64,000 nucleotides of DNA from Corynebacterium casei LMG S-19264 (GTDB taxonomy: Bacteria > Actinomycetota > Actinomycetes > Mycobacteriales > Mycobacteriaceae): NCBI RefSeq assembly GCF_000550785.1, contig NZ_CP004350.1, positions 1,034,009-1,098,008 on the forward strand, written 5' to 3'. How positions within the stretch are numbered: the first letter of the stretch is position 1; every line of letters begins with the position of its first letter. A program made the translations under genes and the position numbers. Below the pieces are notes generated by a model, which was given only the letters and a program-made list of their open reading frames with translations, was not told the DNA's origin and did not search any database. Below are positions 24,838 to 33,874 of the stretch, piece after piece.

Positions 24838-27800
24838 ATGACAACTAAATCGACTCGGCTGACAACAGCTTTAGTCGTAGCCGGTGCTGTGACCGTCAGC
24901 CACGTCGCCATGGTCGGGGTAGCCCATGGACAAGAAAACGTGCAGGCAGACCTGCTGGACATTGAAATCTCGGAATCGGGAGCAATTGATAATGCACGCG
25001 ATGTGCCAGCTAAGGTCAGCGGCGATCCAAAATTTGCCGTCGACCCGACGCTCGAGGCACCCGTTGCCACCTTTGATGGCCAAGATGATGCAGTACAGTT
25101 CGATATCGGGGACCAGGATGAGGCACTGCCTGATGGCTTCGCCGTGGAATGTACTTTCAAACTCAACGGCGAATTCGCCAGTGAAAAGAGCCTGTGTGCC
25201 AACAAACAAGCCGGCGGATTTGCGCTAGCGCTCTATGAAAATGAGCTGTCTTTCATCATCAACGTTGGCTCCGGCTACCAGCAGGCACGCGTGGAAGTTG
25301 ACCCTGACCGTTGGTACCACGCCGTCGGCGTATGGGACGGCAATGAGGCGCAGCTTTATCTCAACGGAGAGTTGGCGGCCACCAAGACAACGTCAGGGGA
25401 GTACAACGTTCCTACGGGCAATGCAGATTCTTTCACCGTTGGTGGAGATACCAATGGCCAAGACAACCCGCAGTTGCTTGCCGATGCCTCCTTCCGCAGC
25501 GCCCGTTTGTTCTCCGAACCAATTGCCCAGGCTGATGTTGATGCCCTCTACGCAGATTCTGGCGTCAACAGCGACAAGGCGCTGGAGTTGGTTTCTACAA
25601 CTCCAGCCAGCGCAGAGCACGTGAAAGATGCTGTAAAGCTTGACATCGAATACTCCGATGATGCATTGATAAGCGGCGAACCAACCTATGAACTCGACGG
25701 TGAAAAGGTTGAAGCAGGCCAGCTCATCGGCCCTGGTCTACTGGAAGGAGACCACGAGATTTTCATCCACGCCAAGGACGTATTCGGAGGAGAAATCTCC
25801 GAGCGAATCAACTTCACCAGCGGTAACATCCCAGAAGGCGCTGGCACTGACACAGACCAAGGTGAAGGCAGCGTCACGTTATCCGCAATCGCGGATAATC
25901 CTTCAGGTGGCGATGTGGAAACTACCTTCACCAAGGGCGCAACCTCCACGCCGGAAGGCGGGTTCCAAGGCGTCGTGGGAGCTTTGCCAGACTCACTCGA
26001 ATTTGAGTATGAGGATGCCACTGAGATCTCTGAAAGCCTCAAGCCAGGGGATGAGGAAGCTGCACAGACCGCTTCTACACAGCAAATGCCTTTCCAGCGT
26101 TTCGACGTTGCGCTTCCAGAAAACAGCGCGGAAGAAAACCAAATTGTGTGGAAGGGCCAGATTGACCCAAACCGCAGCGCCCGACTTTTTGCCTGGAATA
26201 CTGCCACCTCCACGTGGGATGAGCTGGCTAGCACCCGCGGAGCAGACAACGGCGATGTCAGCCTAAACGGTGACGTCACTGCGGAGCATGTCGACGGCAC
26301 TGATGTTCACGCGATGGTTCTTGGCTATGACCCATTTGCAGACGACATCGCGAATACGGTCGAGGATAGCTTCGCAGATCCAAATGACTATGACTTCGCT
26401 ATCTCACACCACACTGACACCCAGTACATTGTCGAAGGTGCGGTAGAAAATGCATCGGAAGAAGAGCGTGCGGTCTGGAAACAGTCCTACCTGGATGCCA
26501 CGCAATGGGTTGCTGATAACGCTGATGAGCGCAAGATTGCCTACCACGCACACACTGGTGACATCATTGAAAACTGGATCCGGGAAACCGATGATGAGGA
26601 CAATGCCCGAAAAGAATTTGAAGTAGCCTCTGAAGCGCAGAAGATTCTGGATGACGCCGAGATTGTCAACGGCGTTCTTCCCGGCAACCACGATAACTGG
26701 ACCGGCCGCGACACTGGCCCAGACAACCTGTACAACGAGTACTTTGGGCCTAAGCGCTATGAAGCACTGGAGCAGACCGCGGGATGGCAAGAACGCGAAG
26801 CTTCCCACCATCCGTGGAAAGAAGGCGATAATGACAACCACTATGACCTGTTTAGCGCCGAAGGTCTCGAATTTGTCGTCGTCAGCCTGGGCTATGACGT
26901 AACCCAAGAAGAAGCTGACTGGGCCGATAGTGTGCTGAAGCAGTACCCAGACCGCAATGCAATTGTGTTGACCCACGCTTATAACAAGCCAAGTAATTCC
27001 CCAGACGGACGCGGCGCAAATGCTTCGCATGATGGAAGCATCGTCCTAGAAAGTGTGGTGGAGAAAAACCCTAACGTTGCGCTGGTGCTCTCTGGCCATG
27101 AGCATGGCGTATCCATTGTTGCCCGCAAGGACGTTGGCACCGAAGGCAACCACGTCACCGAGTTGCTGGCGGATTACCAGTTCTACGAAGTTGGTTCTGA
27201 TGAACTCGGCCTGACCGAGGTAGGAGACTACGGCACGGATACTCCACTGCAATTTGGTGCCGCATTCCTGCGTCTTCTGCAGTTTGATCTGGATGCCGGT
27301 GAGATGATTGTGGATACCTACTCACCGTTCCTGGATAACTTTGGTGCTACGGAATATGATGACCGTTCCCGTTATGACGGCACTGAAGACGACACCCGTC
27401 TGCCAGTGCAATTTGAAACCCGCAAGACAAGCTTCTCCACCGATGCCGTGACTCTTGTTTCCGATACCGGCGAGGAAATCGGCAAATCAAAGGCACGTTC
27501 TGGTTGGCCAGCAGAGGTCAAATGGTCGGGACTCAAATCCGATGCGGTCTATGCGTGGTACGCCACCAGCCGCGACATCGCTACCGGTAAAGAAGTAGAA
27601 CCTGGCGAGACCCGCCAATTCGCAGTCTTTACCGCACAGGATGCCGGCACGGATTCCACCGCACCAGAACTTTCTATCCCAGCTGAGGACCTTGAGGTAG
27701 AAGCTGGCTCTCAGGCAGATTTGCTAGCTGGCGTGACTGCTACCGATGACGTCGACGGTGATGTCACGGACAACATCGAAGTAGTCGGCAACATCGATAT

Positions 27801-28086
27801 CAACAAGCCAGGCCGCTACATCATCAACTATGTTGTCAGCGACGCCAATGGCAACCAAGCAACCGCAAACCGTATTGTCGTGGTCACTGAGAAAGACTCT
27901 TCGAGCTCCGTCGGCAGCTCGGAGGGCAGCTCCGAAGGCTCCTCGGGTTCCCCGGGCTCCTCTAATTCTTCGAGCTCTTCCGATGACACGAAGTCTTCTA
28001 ATCGCGGAATTTTCGGAATCTTCGATGCCCTGGGCGGCGCATTCCGCAGCCTCTTTGAAGCAATCGCAGGGGCGCTTCGGCTTTAA
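24838..28086 (+). CDS. secreted LamG / metallophosphoesterase protein
   Basis: About 1082 residues. A signal peptide (LTTALVVAGAVTVSHVAMVG...AHG) is followed by a LamG/concanavalin-like domain (about 50-215: DGFAVECTFKLNG, RWYHAVGVWDG, AQLYLNGELAATK). After a linker comes a calcineurin-type phosphoesterase: HHTDTQYI near residue 525, HTGDIIENW near 571, LPGNHDNW near 616, THAYNK near 712 and SGHEHGV near 752, all metal ligands present. A bacterial Ig-like/DUF5011 repeat (VTATDDVDGDVTDNI) and a Ser-rich stretch follow, ending in a short hydrophobic segment. ATG 24838 has GAGAAGAG upstream; a TTG six codons earlier is possible. Likely exported and surface-associated; phosphodiester or nucleotide substrates are plausible but not shown. 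Confidence 0.85.
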   Translation: MTTKSTRLTTALVVAGAVTVSHVAMVGVAHGQENVQADLLDIEISESGAIDNARDVPAKVSGDPKFAVDPTLEAPVATFDGQDDAVQFDIGDQDEALPDGFAVECTFKLNGEFASEKSLCANKQAGGFALALYENELSFIINVGSGYQQARVEVDPDRWYHAVGVWDGNEAQLYLNGELAATKTTSGEYNVPTGNADSFTVGGDTNGQDNPQLLADASFRSARLFSEPIAQADVDALYADSGVNSDKALELVSTTPASAEHVKDAVKLDIEYSDDALISGEPTYELDGEKVEAGQLIGPGLLEGDHEIFIHAKDVFGGEISERINFTSGNIPEGAGTDTDQGEGSVTLSAIADNPSGGDVETTFTKGATSTPEGGFQGVVGALPDSLEFEYEDATEISESLKPGDEEAAQTASTQQMPFQRFDVALPENSAEENQIVWKGQIDPNRSARLFAWNTATSTWDELASTRGADNGDVSLNGDVTAEHVDGTDVHAMVLGYDPFADDIANTVEDSFADPNDYDFAISHHTDTQYIVEGAVENASEEERAVWKQSYLDATQWVADNADERKIAYHAHTGDIIENWIRETDDEDNARKEFEVASEAQKILDDAEIVNGVLPGNHDNWTGRDTGPDNLYNEYFGPKRYEALEQTAGWQEREASHHPWKEGDNDNHYDLFSAEGLEFVVVSLGYDVTQEEADWADSVLKQYPDRNAIVLTHAYNKPSNSPDGRGANASHDGSIVLESVVEKNPNVALVLSGHEHGVSIVARKDVGTEGNHVTELLADYQFYEVGSDELGLTEVGDYGTDTPLQFGAAFLRLLQFDLDAGEMIVDTYSPFLDNFGATEYDDRSRYDGTEDDTRLPVQFETRKTSFSTDAVTLVSDTGEEIGKSKARSGWPAEVKWSGLKSDAVYAWYATSRDIATGKEVEPGETRQFAVFTAQDAGTDSTAPELSIPAEDLEVEAGSQADLLAGVTATDDVDGDVTDNIEVVGNIDINKPGRYIINYVVSDANGNQATANRIVVVTEKDSSSSVGSSEGSSEGSSGSPGSSNSSSSSDDTKSSNRGIFGIFDALGGAFRSLFEAIAGALRL

Positions 28087-28231
28087 GATTTTCTTTTGTA
28101 GCATTGAAACTCCCAGTGTTATTTCACCGTCGCCGCGTACGTCTTTTGCGTCGATGAGGGACTAGCATTGGAAGAAAGAGGGCGAGCATTGTGCCTAGGA
28201 ATAGCGCTTAGTCTGGAGGATTGTAAATCTG

Positions 28232-28738
28232 ATGGCGGTTCCTGAAACTAGGGATGAGCTTCTTGCAGCGATAGAGAAGACCTTCGTTCAGCTCGAGCGT
28301 GACCTTGACAGGGTCCCGTTAGGAACTGTAAGAGACCCCGTTCTTGACGGTCACGCAAAAGATACAAAGATGAGCCCTTCCGACCTTGTGGCATACCTCA
28401 TCGGTTGGAACCAACAAGTACTGATATGGCACCAACGTCGATCCGCAGGCCTTCCCGATGAATTCCCTGCAGCAGGGATTAAGTGGAATCAACTTGGCGC
28501 CCTCGCTCAGCGTTTTTATTCCGAGCACGAAACCGAGTCCTGGGACTATCTCCGAGAGGAGCTGCGTGATGCCAAAGCTTCGATTATCGAGCTGATAAAT
28601 GGCTATGAAGATGATGAGCTTTATGGAGAACCTTGGTACGGGAAATGGACGATGGGTCGAATGATTTCATTTAATACTTCGTCGCCCTACGTCAACGCAC
28701 GTTCCAGAATCCGTGCATGGCTACGTACCGGACAGTAA
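28232..28738 (+). CDS. ClbS/DfsB (DUF1706) family four-helix protein
   Basis: 168 residues. TRDELLAAIEKTF at the start, DLVAYLIGWNQQVLIWHQ in the middle and WYGKWTMGRMISFNTSSPY near the end are the hallmarks of the ClbS/DfsB family of DinB-like bundles. ClbS inactivates colibactin by hydrolysing its cyclopropane; most relatives are uncharacterised. Single gene with its own upstream region. The frame is clean and the length normal. Confidence 0.82.
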   Translation: MAVPETRDELLAAIEKTFVQLERDLDRVPLGTVRDPVLDGHAKDTKMSPSDLVAYLIGWNQQVLIWHQRRSAGLPDEFPAAGIKWNQLGALAQRFYSEHETESWDYLREELRDAKASIIELINGYEDDELYGEPWYGKWTMGRMISFNTSSPYVNARSRIRAWLRTGQ

Positions 28739-29321
28739 GAGCATTCCTCCATAGTTTCGGTTTTTCCAATAGTTCGAGAGTCGTACAGGCTCCCCGGGGC
28801 GGTGACCGAGCCGACACTGACAAGAACGGTTTTGCCTTCTACGGCATTGGCGTGGCCTTAGTGACTTACAAGCGCAGCTAATCCACTGCAGCATGTGATG
28901 GGAGACTTTCAACATCGCGAAGCACAAGGTCACTGTCTCGACCTTTACCATCGCTCGAGCTTGTCCTAGAGTCACCAAAGGCTTTCCATAAACCATCACA
29001 TATCCTAAGTCGCCACCACTGTAGTTACGATGGATGCACTCGACCATAGTTGCACGACGATTCTGCCAAGCGTGGACAGTTTGTTGCTATATGTGATTGT
29101 ATTATTTGCCCAAAATGGCTATTTGGGCATTTAAGTTACTCAAAAGTTTGTCATTTATTGCCCGATCTGGCTCATTGGTAGCTTTTTGAGTCATTTTGAA
29201 CTATATTTTTACCATTCGCCCCTGGTGAGGGAAATTAGGCTATTTGCAGTAGCCGTTAATAGTCGCAAATCAGAGATGCGACAATTCGGTTCAAGGCTTT
29301 TCAAGGGAAGGAGGGAATGTA
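28739..29321. other. 583-bp stretch without a supported gene; inverted repeats before fic
   Basis: Short coding-like pieces on both strands (for example minus-strand EGKTVLVSVGSVTAPGSLYD around 28770-28845) suggest gene remnants. Two inverted repeats precede the Fic gene: TGCCCAAA/TTTGGGCA at 29107-29129 and ACTCAAAAG/CTTTTTGAGT at 29138-29191; these could be operator sites. Confidence 0.4.
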
Positions 29322-30587
29322 ATGCAGGCATCTGGGTATAAACAAATGAAGATTAACTACCACCAGGCTGGCACTAACGCGCGATCTCTGTTGGAAGAAG
29401 AGCTTAACCTGCGTATCAGTTCCCCTTCCTCGCTTCACTGGAATTACACCGTGAATGGGCATCCTGTCTTCGTCAACCTTGTCGCGGAATTGACTGCTGA
29501 AATTGAAAAGATCTGGCGAACCGAATTTCAGATTCAAAAGCTATGGAATCTGCTTCCTGGTGTGGCTCGAAACCATTACCTGCACTCTTTATTGATTAGC
29601 GAAATTCAGTCCACCAATGAAATTGAAGGTATCCATTCCACGCACAATGAGATCGAGGATGCTATCCGGGCAGCAGAATCTAAAGATTCAGCTAATCTGT
29701 CGTTTCGGCCTTTTCAAGAAATGGCTAAGACGTACTTGCTCTTATTCGGAGAGCTCGACAATGAGCGTGTTCGCTTTCCTGCAACACTAAAGGAAATGCG
29801 GGAGTTGTACGACCAGCTCATGGGGAAGGAAATCGCGGCTGACGACAAACTGGATGGATTGTATTTCAGAAAAGGCACTGTAAGTATCACAGATGGAACT
29901 AAAGAAATTCATCGTGGTCTTAGCGGAGAAGATGCCATTCATTCGGGCGTCCTAACGATGCTGAATGCGCAGCAAGACTCCGAGCATGTTTTAGTGAATG
30001 CTTTTGTCGGCCATTTTCTGCTCGAGCACATTCACCCTTTTTACGATGGCAACGGTAGATTTGGCCGGTTCCTGCTCGGACTTAAACTGACGGAGTATCT
30101 CTCTGCGCCTACGGCTATTTCACTCTCAGCTGCGGTTCTTCATCAAAAAGCTCGATACTACAAGGCATTTAGTATCGCTGAGGAGAAGCTCAATCGCGGC
30201 GAGCTAACCTTCTTCGTCCACGATTTGGCAGAAATTCTTGCTAGCGCGATGCTAGATTTACTGGAGTCACTAACTGAGAAGGTTAGCCAGCTAGAACAGC
30301 TCAGCAAGGGGATTGATCGGTACAAAAGCAATAGAGACAGCAATGGAGCCTCGCTTCAAGACAGAGAGGACGAAATCTTGTTCCTGTTGGGGCAAGTTCG
30401 TCTTTTTGGTCCACGTTCTGGCATGACTAATGATGAACTATCTGCAGTTACTGGACTATCGAAGAAGGTGCTTCGGCCTAGAACTCTGAAGCTTCGGGAA
30501 GCTGGACTCATCCGAGAAGTGGAAAAGCGTCCGTTGGTATTTGCATTGACCGACGAAGCTATTGAGCTATTGGGAATTTCGGACTAA
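29322..30587 (+). CDS. Fic family protein
   Basis: 421 residues. Fic proteins transfer AMP or other groups to target proteins. The catalytic loop HIHPFYDGNGRFGRF is complete at about residues 235-249. STNEIEG at about 105-111 is the (S/T)xxxE(G/N) inhibitory helix, placed before the Fic core, so this is a class II, self-inhibited enzyme. The last 80 residues form a winged-helix domain (MTNDELSAVTGLSKKVLRPRTLKLREAGLI), which suggests DNA binding and autoregulation. AAGGAGG at 29307-29313 fixes the ATG at 29322. No antitoxin-like partner gene is adjacent. Confidence 0.93.
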   Translation: MQASGYKQMKINYHQAGTNARSLLEEELNLRISSPSSLHWNYTVNGHPVFVNLVAELTAEIEKIWRTEFQIQKLWNLLPGVARNHYLHSLLISEIQSTNEIEGIHSTHNEIEDAIRAAESKDSANLSFRPFQEMAKTYLLLFGELDNERVRFPATLKEMRELYDQLMGKEIAADDKLDGLYFRKGTVSITDGTKEIHRGLSGEDAIHSGVLTMLNAQQDSEHVLVNAFVGHFLLEHIHPFYDGNGRFGRFLLGLKLTEYLSAPTAISLSAAVLHQKARYYKAFSIAEEKLNRGELTFFVHDLAEILASAMLDLLESLTEKVSQLEQLSKGIDRYKSNRDSNGASLQDREDEILFLLGQVRLFGPRSGMTNDELSAVTGLSKKVLRPRTLKLREAGLIREVEKRPLVFALTDEAIELLGISD

Positions 30588-30651
30588 TGGAGTGAACGTT
30601 AGTCCCGCCCAATGAGGGTGAAACGACCTAAAAGCTGCAGTCGTTTATACA

Positions 30652-31911
30652 ATGAAGCGCATGACAGAGGTCGATCCGCTCATTGATTCGTTGTATCGCT
30701 GGTCCGATGTCAGCGGTGTGCTGTTGATGGGAATCATTGGCGGGACCATCGCTAGGCAGCGTGGCTATGACATTATTGGGTTCTTTTTCATTGCGCTGTT
30801 TTCATCGTTAGGCGGCGGCATGATCCGCGACGTGCTCATTAACCAGGGCACCGTCGCGGCAATGTCGCAGCCTGAATACCTGATTCTGGCGTTTACCGGT
30901 GCGTTGATTGCGCGCTTTGTGTACTTCAAAGGCCGCACGTGGGAGATTCTGCAAGCTCACGGTGACGCGATTGTTTCCGGACTGTGGGCCGGCACCGGCA
31001 CGGTAAAAGCCCTGTCATACGGCTTGCCGGTGGTGCCCTGCATCATGATGGGTGTTTTCACCGCGACTGGCGGTTCGATGATTCGTGACGTGGTCACCGG
31101 CCGCGTGCCCGGTGTCTTTGGCGATAACCAGCCGACAGTGATTCCGGCAATTGCTGCATCAGTCATCGTGCTGATTTCTGATTCCTTCGGCTACCTGGCC
31201 GTCGGCATGGTCGTCGGCCCGCTAGTTAGCATCGTGTTGTCTCTGTGGGGATACTGGGGCGGCTGGCGCTTAGGTTCAAATCCCGAGTGGGCACCGGTTA
31301 ATGAGTCCGCAGCACAGGTCGCTGAACTTGCTAAGAAGGCCGAGGATAAAAGCCGCGCGGTAGGACGCAAGTATGAGCCAACCCGCATTCGCTCTTGGCG
31401 CCACCGCCAAATGGAGAAGGCCCTACAGCGGCGCATTGAACTTGAGGTCAAACGCGGCAAGCGCCGTTCGGTTGCGGAATCTGATGCTGAGGAATTCCTG
31501 GATACGTTTACCTCAGAATTCCAAAGGCCCGAAGGCAATGCTCTGGACTCACGCTCCAGACAGCCGGCGCCGATGCTGCAGCAGCACGAGCGCAAGGCAC
31601 CGGAGCCATCACCCGATTTAGCCAGCCGCGTGCAGCCGGCGACTGAGAATGGGAAGCCAATATCTGAGGAAGAGCCGAAGGAAAAGGAATCTGGCACCGG
31701 ATTCTTTGCCGATATCGGCATGGACTTCTCCGGCGAAGCCTATGACCGCTACGACGAGGACACCAACTCCGACCAGGCAGACGAGCCAAAAGAAGCCATC
31801 GATGAAGCTCACCAAGAGATGCTCGACATGATTTTGTCTGATGACAAACTCACCGATGAACTGATTAACCGGCTGATTAAGAAATACGAAGAACGCGATG
31901 TCGAGCATTAA
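30652..31911 (+). CDS. TRIC / UPF0126 cation channel with long cytoplasmic tail
   Basis: 419 residues. The first 210 hold the two internal repeats of the trimeric intracellular cation channel family: GGTIARQRGYDIIGFF with SSLGGGMIRDVLI, and ALSYGLPVVPCIMMGV with TATGGSMIRDVVTGRVPG; about seven helices in all. The remaining 210 residues are charged, rich in Arg/Glu and then Pro/Asp, and unlike the short bacterial family members; such tails occur in actinobacteria. ATG 30652 lacks a good ribosome site; an ATG three codons later is equally possible. Potassium or other cation transport is likely. Confidence 0.88.
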   Translation: MKRMTEVDPLIDSLYRWSDVSGVLLMGIIGGTIARQRGYDIIGFFFIALFSSLGGGMIRDVLINQGTVAAMSQPEYLILAFTGALIARFVYFKGRTWEILQAHGDAIVSGLWAGTGTVKALSYGLPVVPCIMMGVFTATGGSMIRDVVTGRVPGVFGDNQPTVIPAIAASVIVLISDSFGYLAVGMVVGPLVSIVLSLWGYWGGWRLGSNPEWAPVNESAAQVAELAKKAEDKSRAVGRKYEPTRIRSWRHRQMEKALQRRIELEVKRGKRRSVAESDAEEFLDTFTSEFQRPEGNALDSRSRQPAPMLQQHERKAPEPSPDLASRVQPATENGKPISEEEPKEKESGTGFFADIGMDFSGEAYDRYDEDTNSDQADEPKEAIDEAHQEMLDMILSDDKLTDELINRLIKKYEERDVEH

Positions 31912-31931
31912 GGATTAGCACGGACAAGGAG

Positions 31932-31961
31932 TCATCCCCGCATTTTGAAATGAGGGGATGA
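31932..31961. terminator. hairpin after the TRIC-type gene
   Basis: TCATCCCC pairs with GGGGATGA, and within it CATTT pairs with AAATG around TG. It lies 20 bp after the stop codon. There is only a weak T-stretch (GTGATTTCT). No gene is visible in the rest of 31912-32243. Confidence 0.55.
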
Positions 31962-32216
31962 GTGATTTCTGCGAGATGCGGGCACCAACCACCGACCAGG
32001 ATTCACGCCTAAATTAAGGGTGTATCGAATTATGAACAATTTACCCGAGGAAATGGAAGTTGATGCTCTGAATTTCGTATTTTGAGTGAGCGTGAACTGA
32101 CGGAAGAAACCACCGAGGATTATCTCCGGAATTTTGTTCGATAGATAATAGGGTACATCGCCTGTAAGCGTTGCTTTAGAGCAGTTGTCTGGCTTTGACC
32201 GTGCGTCAGTGCATTT

Positions 32217-32236
32217 GTCTAGACGAACGGTAAGCT
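32217..32236 (+). promoter_or_regulatory. palindrome and -10 element before the TAC-like operon
   Basis: GTCTAGAC at 32217-32224 is a perfect palindrome, a candidate operator for the operon's own HTH antitoxin. TAAGCT at 32231-32236 is a -10 element of TANNNT type, seven bases before the GTG at 32244, so the mRNA is probably leaderless. No convincing -35 is seen. Confidence 0.4.
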
Positions 32237-32243
32237 TGTTATC

Positions 32244-32804
32244 GTGAGTAATAATGAATCGGTTTGCTCGAGTGGGGACAGTGTTAATTACTATTGGCGT
32301 TTTTGCTCGACGTCGAACCATATTGGAGAGACGGTAATTAACGCGACAGAAAAGCTGCGGAAGAATGGATACACCATTTCAGGCGTTCTGCAGGGAGATT
32401 TCGAAGCTCAAATAGAATATCTACTTGAGTTAGCGGAAATGGGGGCGCTGAAGCCGATTGATCATATCAAGCGTATTCACAGGGCTAAGCCCTTAGATCT
32501 CTATGAGATTAGATGGGATGATCTCAAAGTCTTTCGAACGGAGAAGGCGTCAGGATTGTATTCCCAAGCTAAAGTACGCTTACGCCTTTATATGGTGGAA
32601 GAAGGTGATAATTGGGTAGTTGGTTTGTATCTTCATGAAAAGAGGGTAATTAAAGACAATTCCGGTGAAACCAACAGGCTTCAGGATGTTGAAATCGACG
32701 CGGCAGTAAAACTTTGTGAAGATTGCTCGGATGAGAATTGGAGAGTTAAGGAGCTCGAGACACACCGATTGCGTGAACAAAGGCACCCCCGAGGTATAAG
32801 ATAA
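32244..32804 (+). CDS. putative RelE/HigB-type toxin of a TAC-like module
   Basis: 186 residues. The part from about 80 to 145 follows the order of a RelE/HigB mRNA interferase: KPLDLYEIRWDDLKVFRT (as in LYELR...), then VRLRLYMVEEGDNWVVGLYL and HEKRV (as in YRVLYF...VVLLHGFRKK). An N-terminal extension of about 70 residues is unusual, since HigB toxins are near 100-130 residues, and parts of it may be a different domain. It is the first of three tightly packed genes on one strand, 5 bp before the HTH gene. The toxin assignment rests on this order and on the neighbours; the sequence match is weak. Start GTG 32244 has no ribosome site and fits a leaderless mRNA. Confidence 0.6.
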   Translation: MSNNESVCSSGDSVNYYWRFCSTSNHIGETVINATEKLRKNGYTISGVLQGDFEAQIEYLLELAEMGALKPIDHIKRIHRAKPLDLYEIRWDDLKVFRTEKASGLYSQAKVRLRLYMVEEGDNWVVGLYLHEKRVIKDNSGETNRLQDVEIDAAVKLCEDCSDENWRVKELETHRLREQRHPRGIR

Positions 32805-32809
32805 AACTT

Positions 32810-33202
32810 ATGAGTAATAGCCAACAGAACGAGCAAAAGGCGCATGCCAAAGAAATTCTCCGTGAGCAGCGGGAGTTTCGTGAAAGTCTTGTGAGAATTC
32901 GCGAGGAGCGAGACCTCTCTCAATCCCAGGTCGGAGAGATGTTGGGCCTGTCTCAAAGTGCCATTGCACAGTTTGAGCGATATGATTCAAATCCGACGTT
33001 AGGAACTATTAGACGTTACGCACTCGCTGTTGGCGCCTCGATAGTAATGTCTGCATCTCCAAGGGCTGCAGAGTTTGTCTCGCCAAGTCGTCAAGCCTCA
33101 AAATCATTTACCGTATCTCGAAAGCTACGCTCGGGTTCAAAGCTTGAAAATCACGAGAAAGATGTGTGGCAGCCATCTACACGAAAGGTAGAATATGCTT
33201 GA
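32810..33202 (+). CDS. XRE-family HTH antitoxin (HigA-like) with C-terminal extension
   Basis: 130 residues. The HTH is typical: LVRIREERDLSQSQVGEMLG, then LSQSAIAQFERYDSNPTLGTI and RRYALAVGASI. After residue 85 comes a 45-residue polar tail ending DVWQPSTRKVEYA. In TAC systems the antitoxin carries such a tail, the chaperone-addiction segment, which makes it unstable unless bound by the SecB-like chaperone; a tryptophan is important in the Mycobacterium example, and one is present here. Its TGA overlaps the next start by 8 bp (ATGCTTGA), so the two are translationally coupled. Likely represses the operon through the GTCTAGAC palindrome. Confidence 0.78.
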   Translation: MSNSQQNEQKAHAKEILREQREFRESLVRIREERDLSQSQVGEMLGLSQSAIAQFERYDSNPTLGTIRRYALAVGASIVMSASPRAAEFVSPSRQASKSFTVSRKLRSGSKLENHEKDVWQPSTRKVEYA

Positions 33203-33728
33203 ACATGAAGTCTTGGCGGCGCGTTATTTAAAAATACTCGATGAGCACCTTGAGCTCAGAGATGTTTCTTATAACAAGATGAGCGCGGAAGTTAAGCAAA
33301 CCGAAGTTGAGGACGGCGGACTTCATCCTGTGTTTGGGCTCCGGGTTTCGGGGGATGGGTCTGTAGCCAGAAATGACGAGGGCTGGTTGTCAACGTCTAT
33401 CGCTCTTGCTGTAGATATCGAGGTAGATCGGGGTGTTATTAGTGGTGAGGTGGAGGGCACCTATCGCTTCCCTGAGTATCTAGTAAACGATGTAAATCCG
33501 ATTGGTTTGGTCGCCTACGCAAATGATCAGGCAATTACGACATTGTTGCCCTACCTTCGCGAAGTCGTCCAGAACCTCGCTTCTCGTGTCCTAAGAGCGC
33601 AAATCATTATGCCTCACTTTGTGACAAGTGATGTTGTATTCCCTCTTCCAACGGAATCCGATATGGAAGAAATGGGATATATCCAGGCTGAAGGTGGGTA
33701 TTTGACTCCGCAAAAAAAGCCAGAATAA
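33195..33728 (+). CDS. SecB-like chaperone of a TAC module
   Basis: 177 residues. The body alternates beta strands (LHPVFGLRVSGDGSVARND..., IALAVDIEVDRGVISGEVEG) and ends in TTLLPYLREVVQNLASRVLR with AQIIMPHF, which closely follows the SecB end LFPYARECISDLVSRG...L.P. SecB is rare in Gram-positive bacteria; where it occurs in mycobacteria it belongs to a toxin-antitoxin-chaperone operon (HigB1-HigA1-SecB-TA). Here it is the third gene, coupled to the antitoxin. Probable role: bind and protect the antitoxin tail, and release the toxin under stress that engages the chaperone. The SecB call is by eye and should be checked by profile. Confidence 0.72.
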   Translation: MLEHEVLAARYLKILDEHLELRDVSYNKMSAEVKQTEVEDGGLHPVFGLRVSGDGSVARNDEGWLSTSIALAVDIEVDRGVISGEVEGTYRFPEYLVNDVNPIGLVAYANDQAITTLLPYLREVVQNLASRVLRAQIIMPHFVTSDVVFPLPTESDMEEMGYIQAEGGYLTPQKKPE

Positions 33729-33810
33729 GACTGCAGCGAAAGGTCTCGCAGTACGGAATTCTTGATCTCCGATAGCAGGAATCCGCGAGGTGCAACTACT
33801 GGTTTGCGAA

Positions 33811-33847
33811 AGTGGCGCTGCCTCCGAAAGGGGAGGGCAGCGCCACT
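33811..33847. terminator. bidirectional hairpin between converging genes
   Basis: AGTGGCGCTGCC and GGCAGCGCCACT form a perfect 12-bp stem around 13 bases, between the TAC operon and the secreted-protein gene that converge here. There is no long T-run on either side. Confidence 0.7.
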
Positions 33848-33874
33848 GGTGTCTAGCGGGGGCTCGTTGGGGGA

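Noticed and set aside
25686..26300. Long frames on both strands inside the LamG-metallophosphoesterase gene
   Set aside because: Shadows of the coding frame; no ribosome site.
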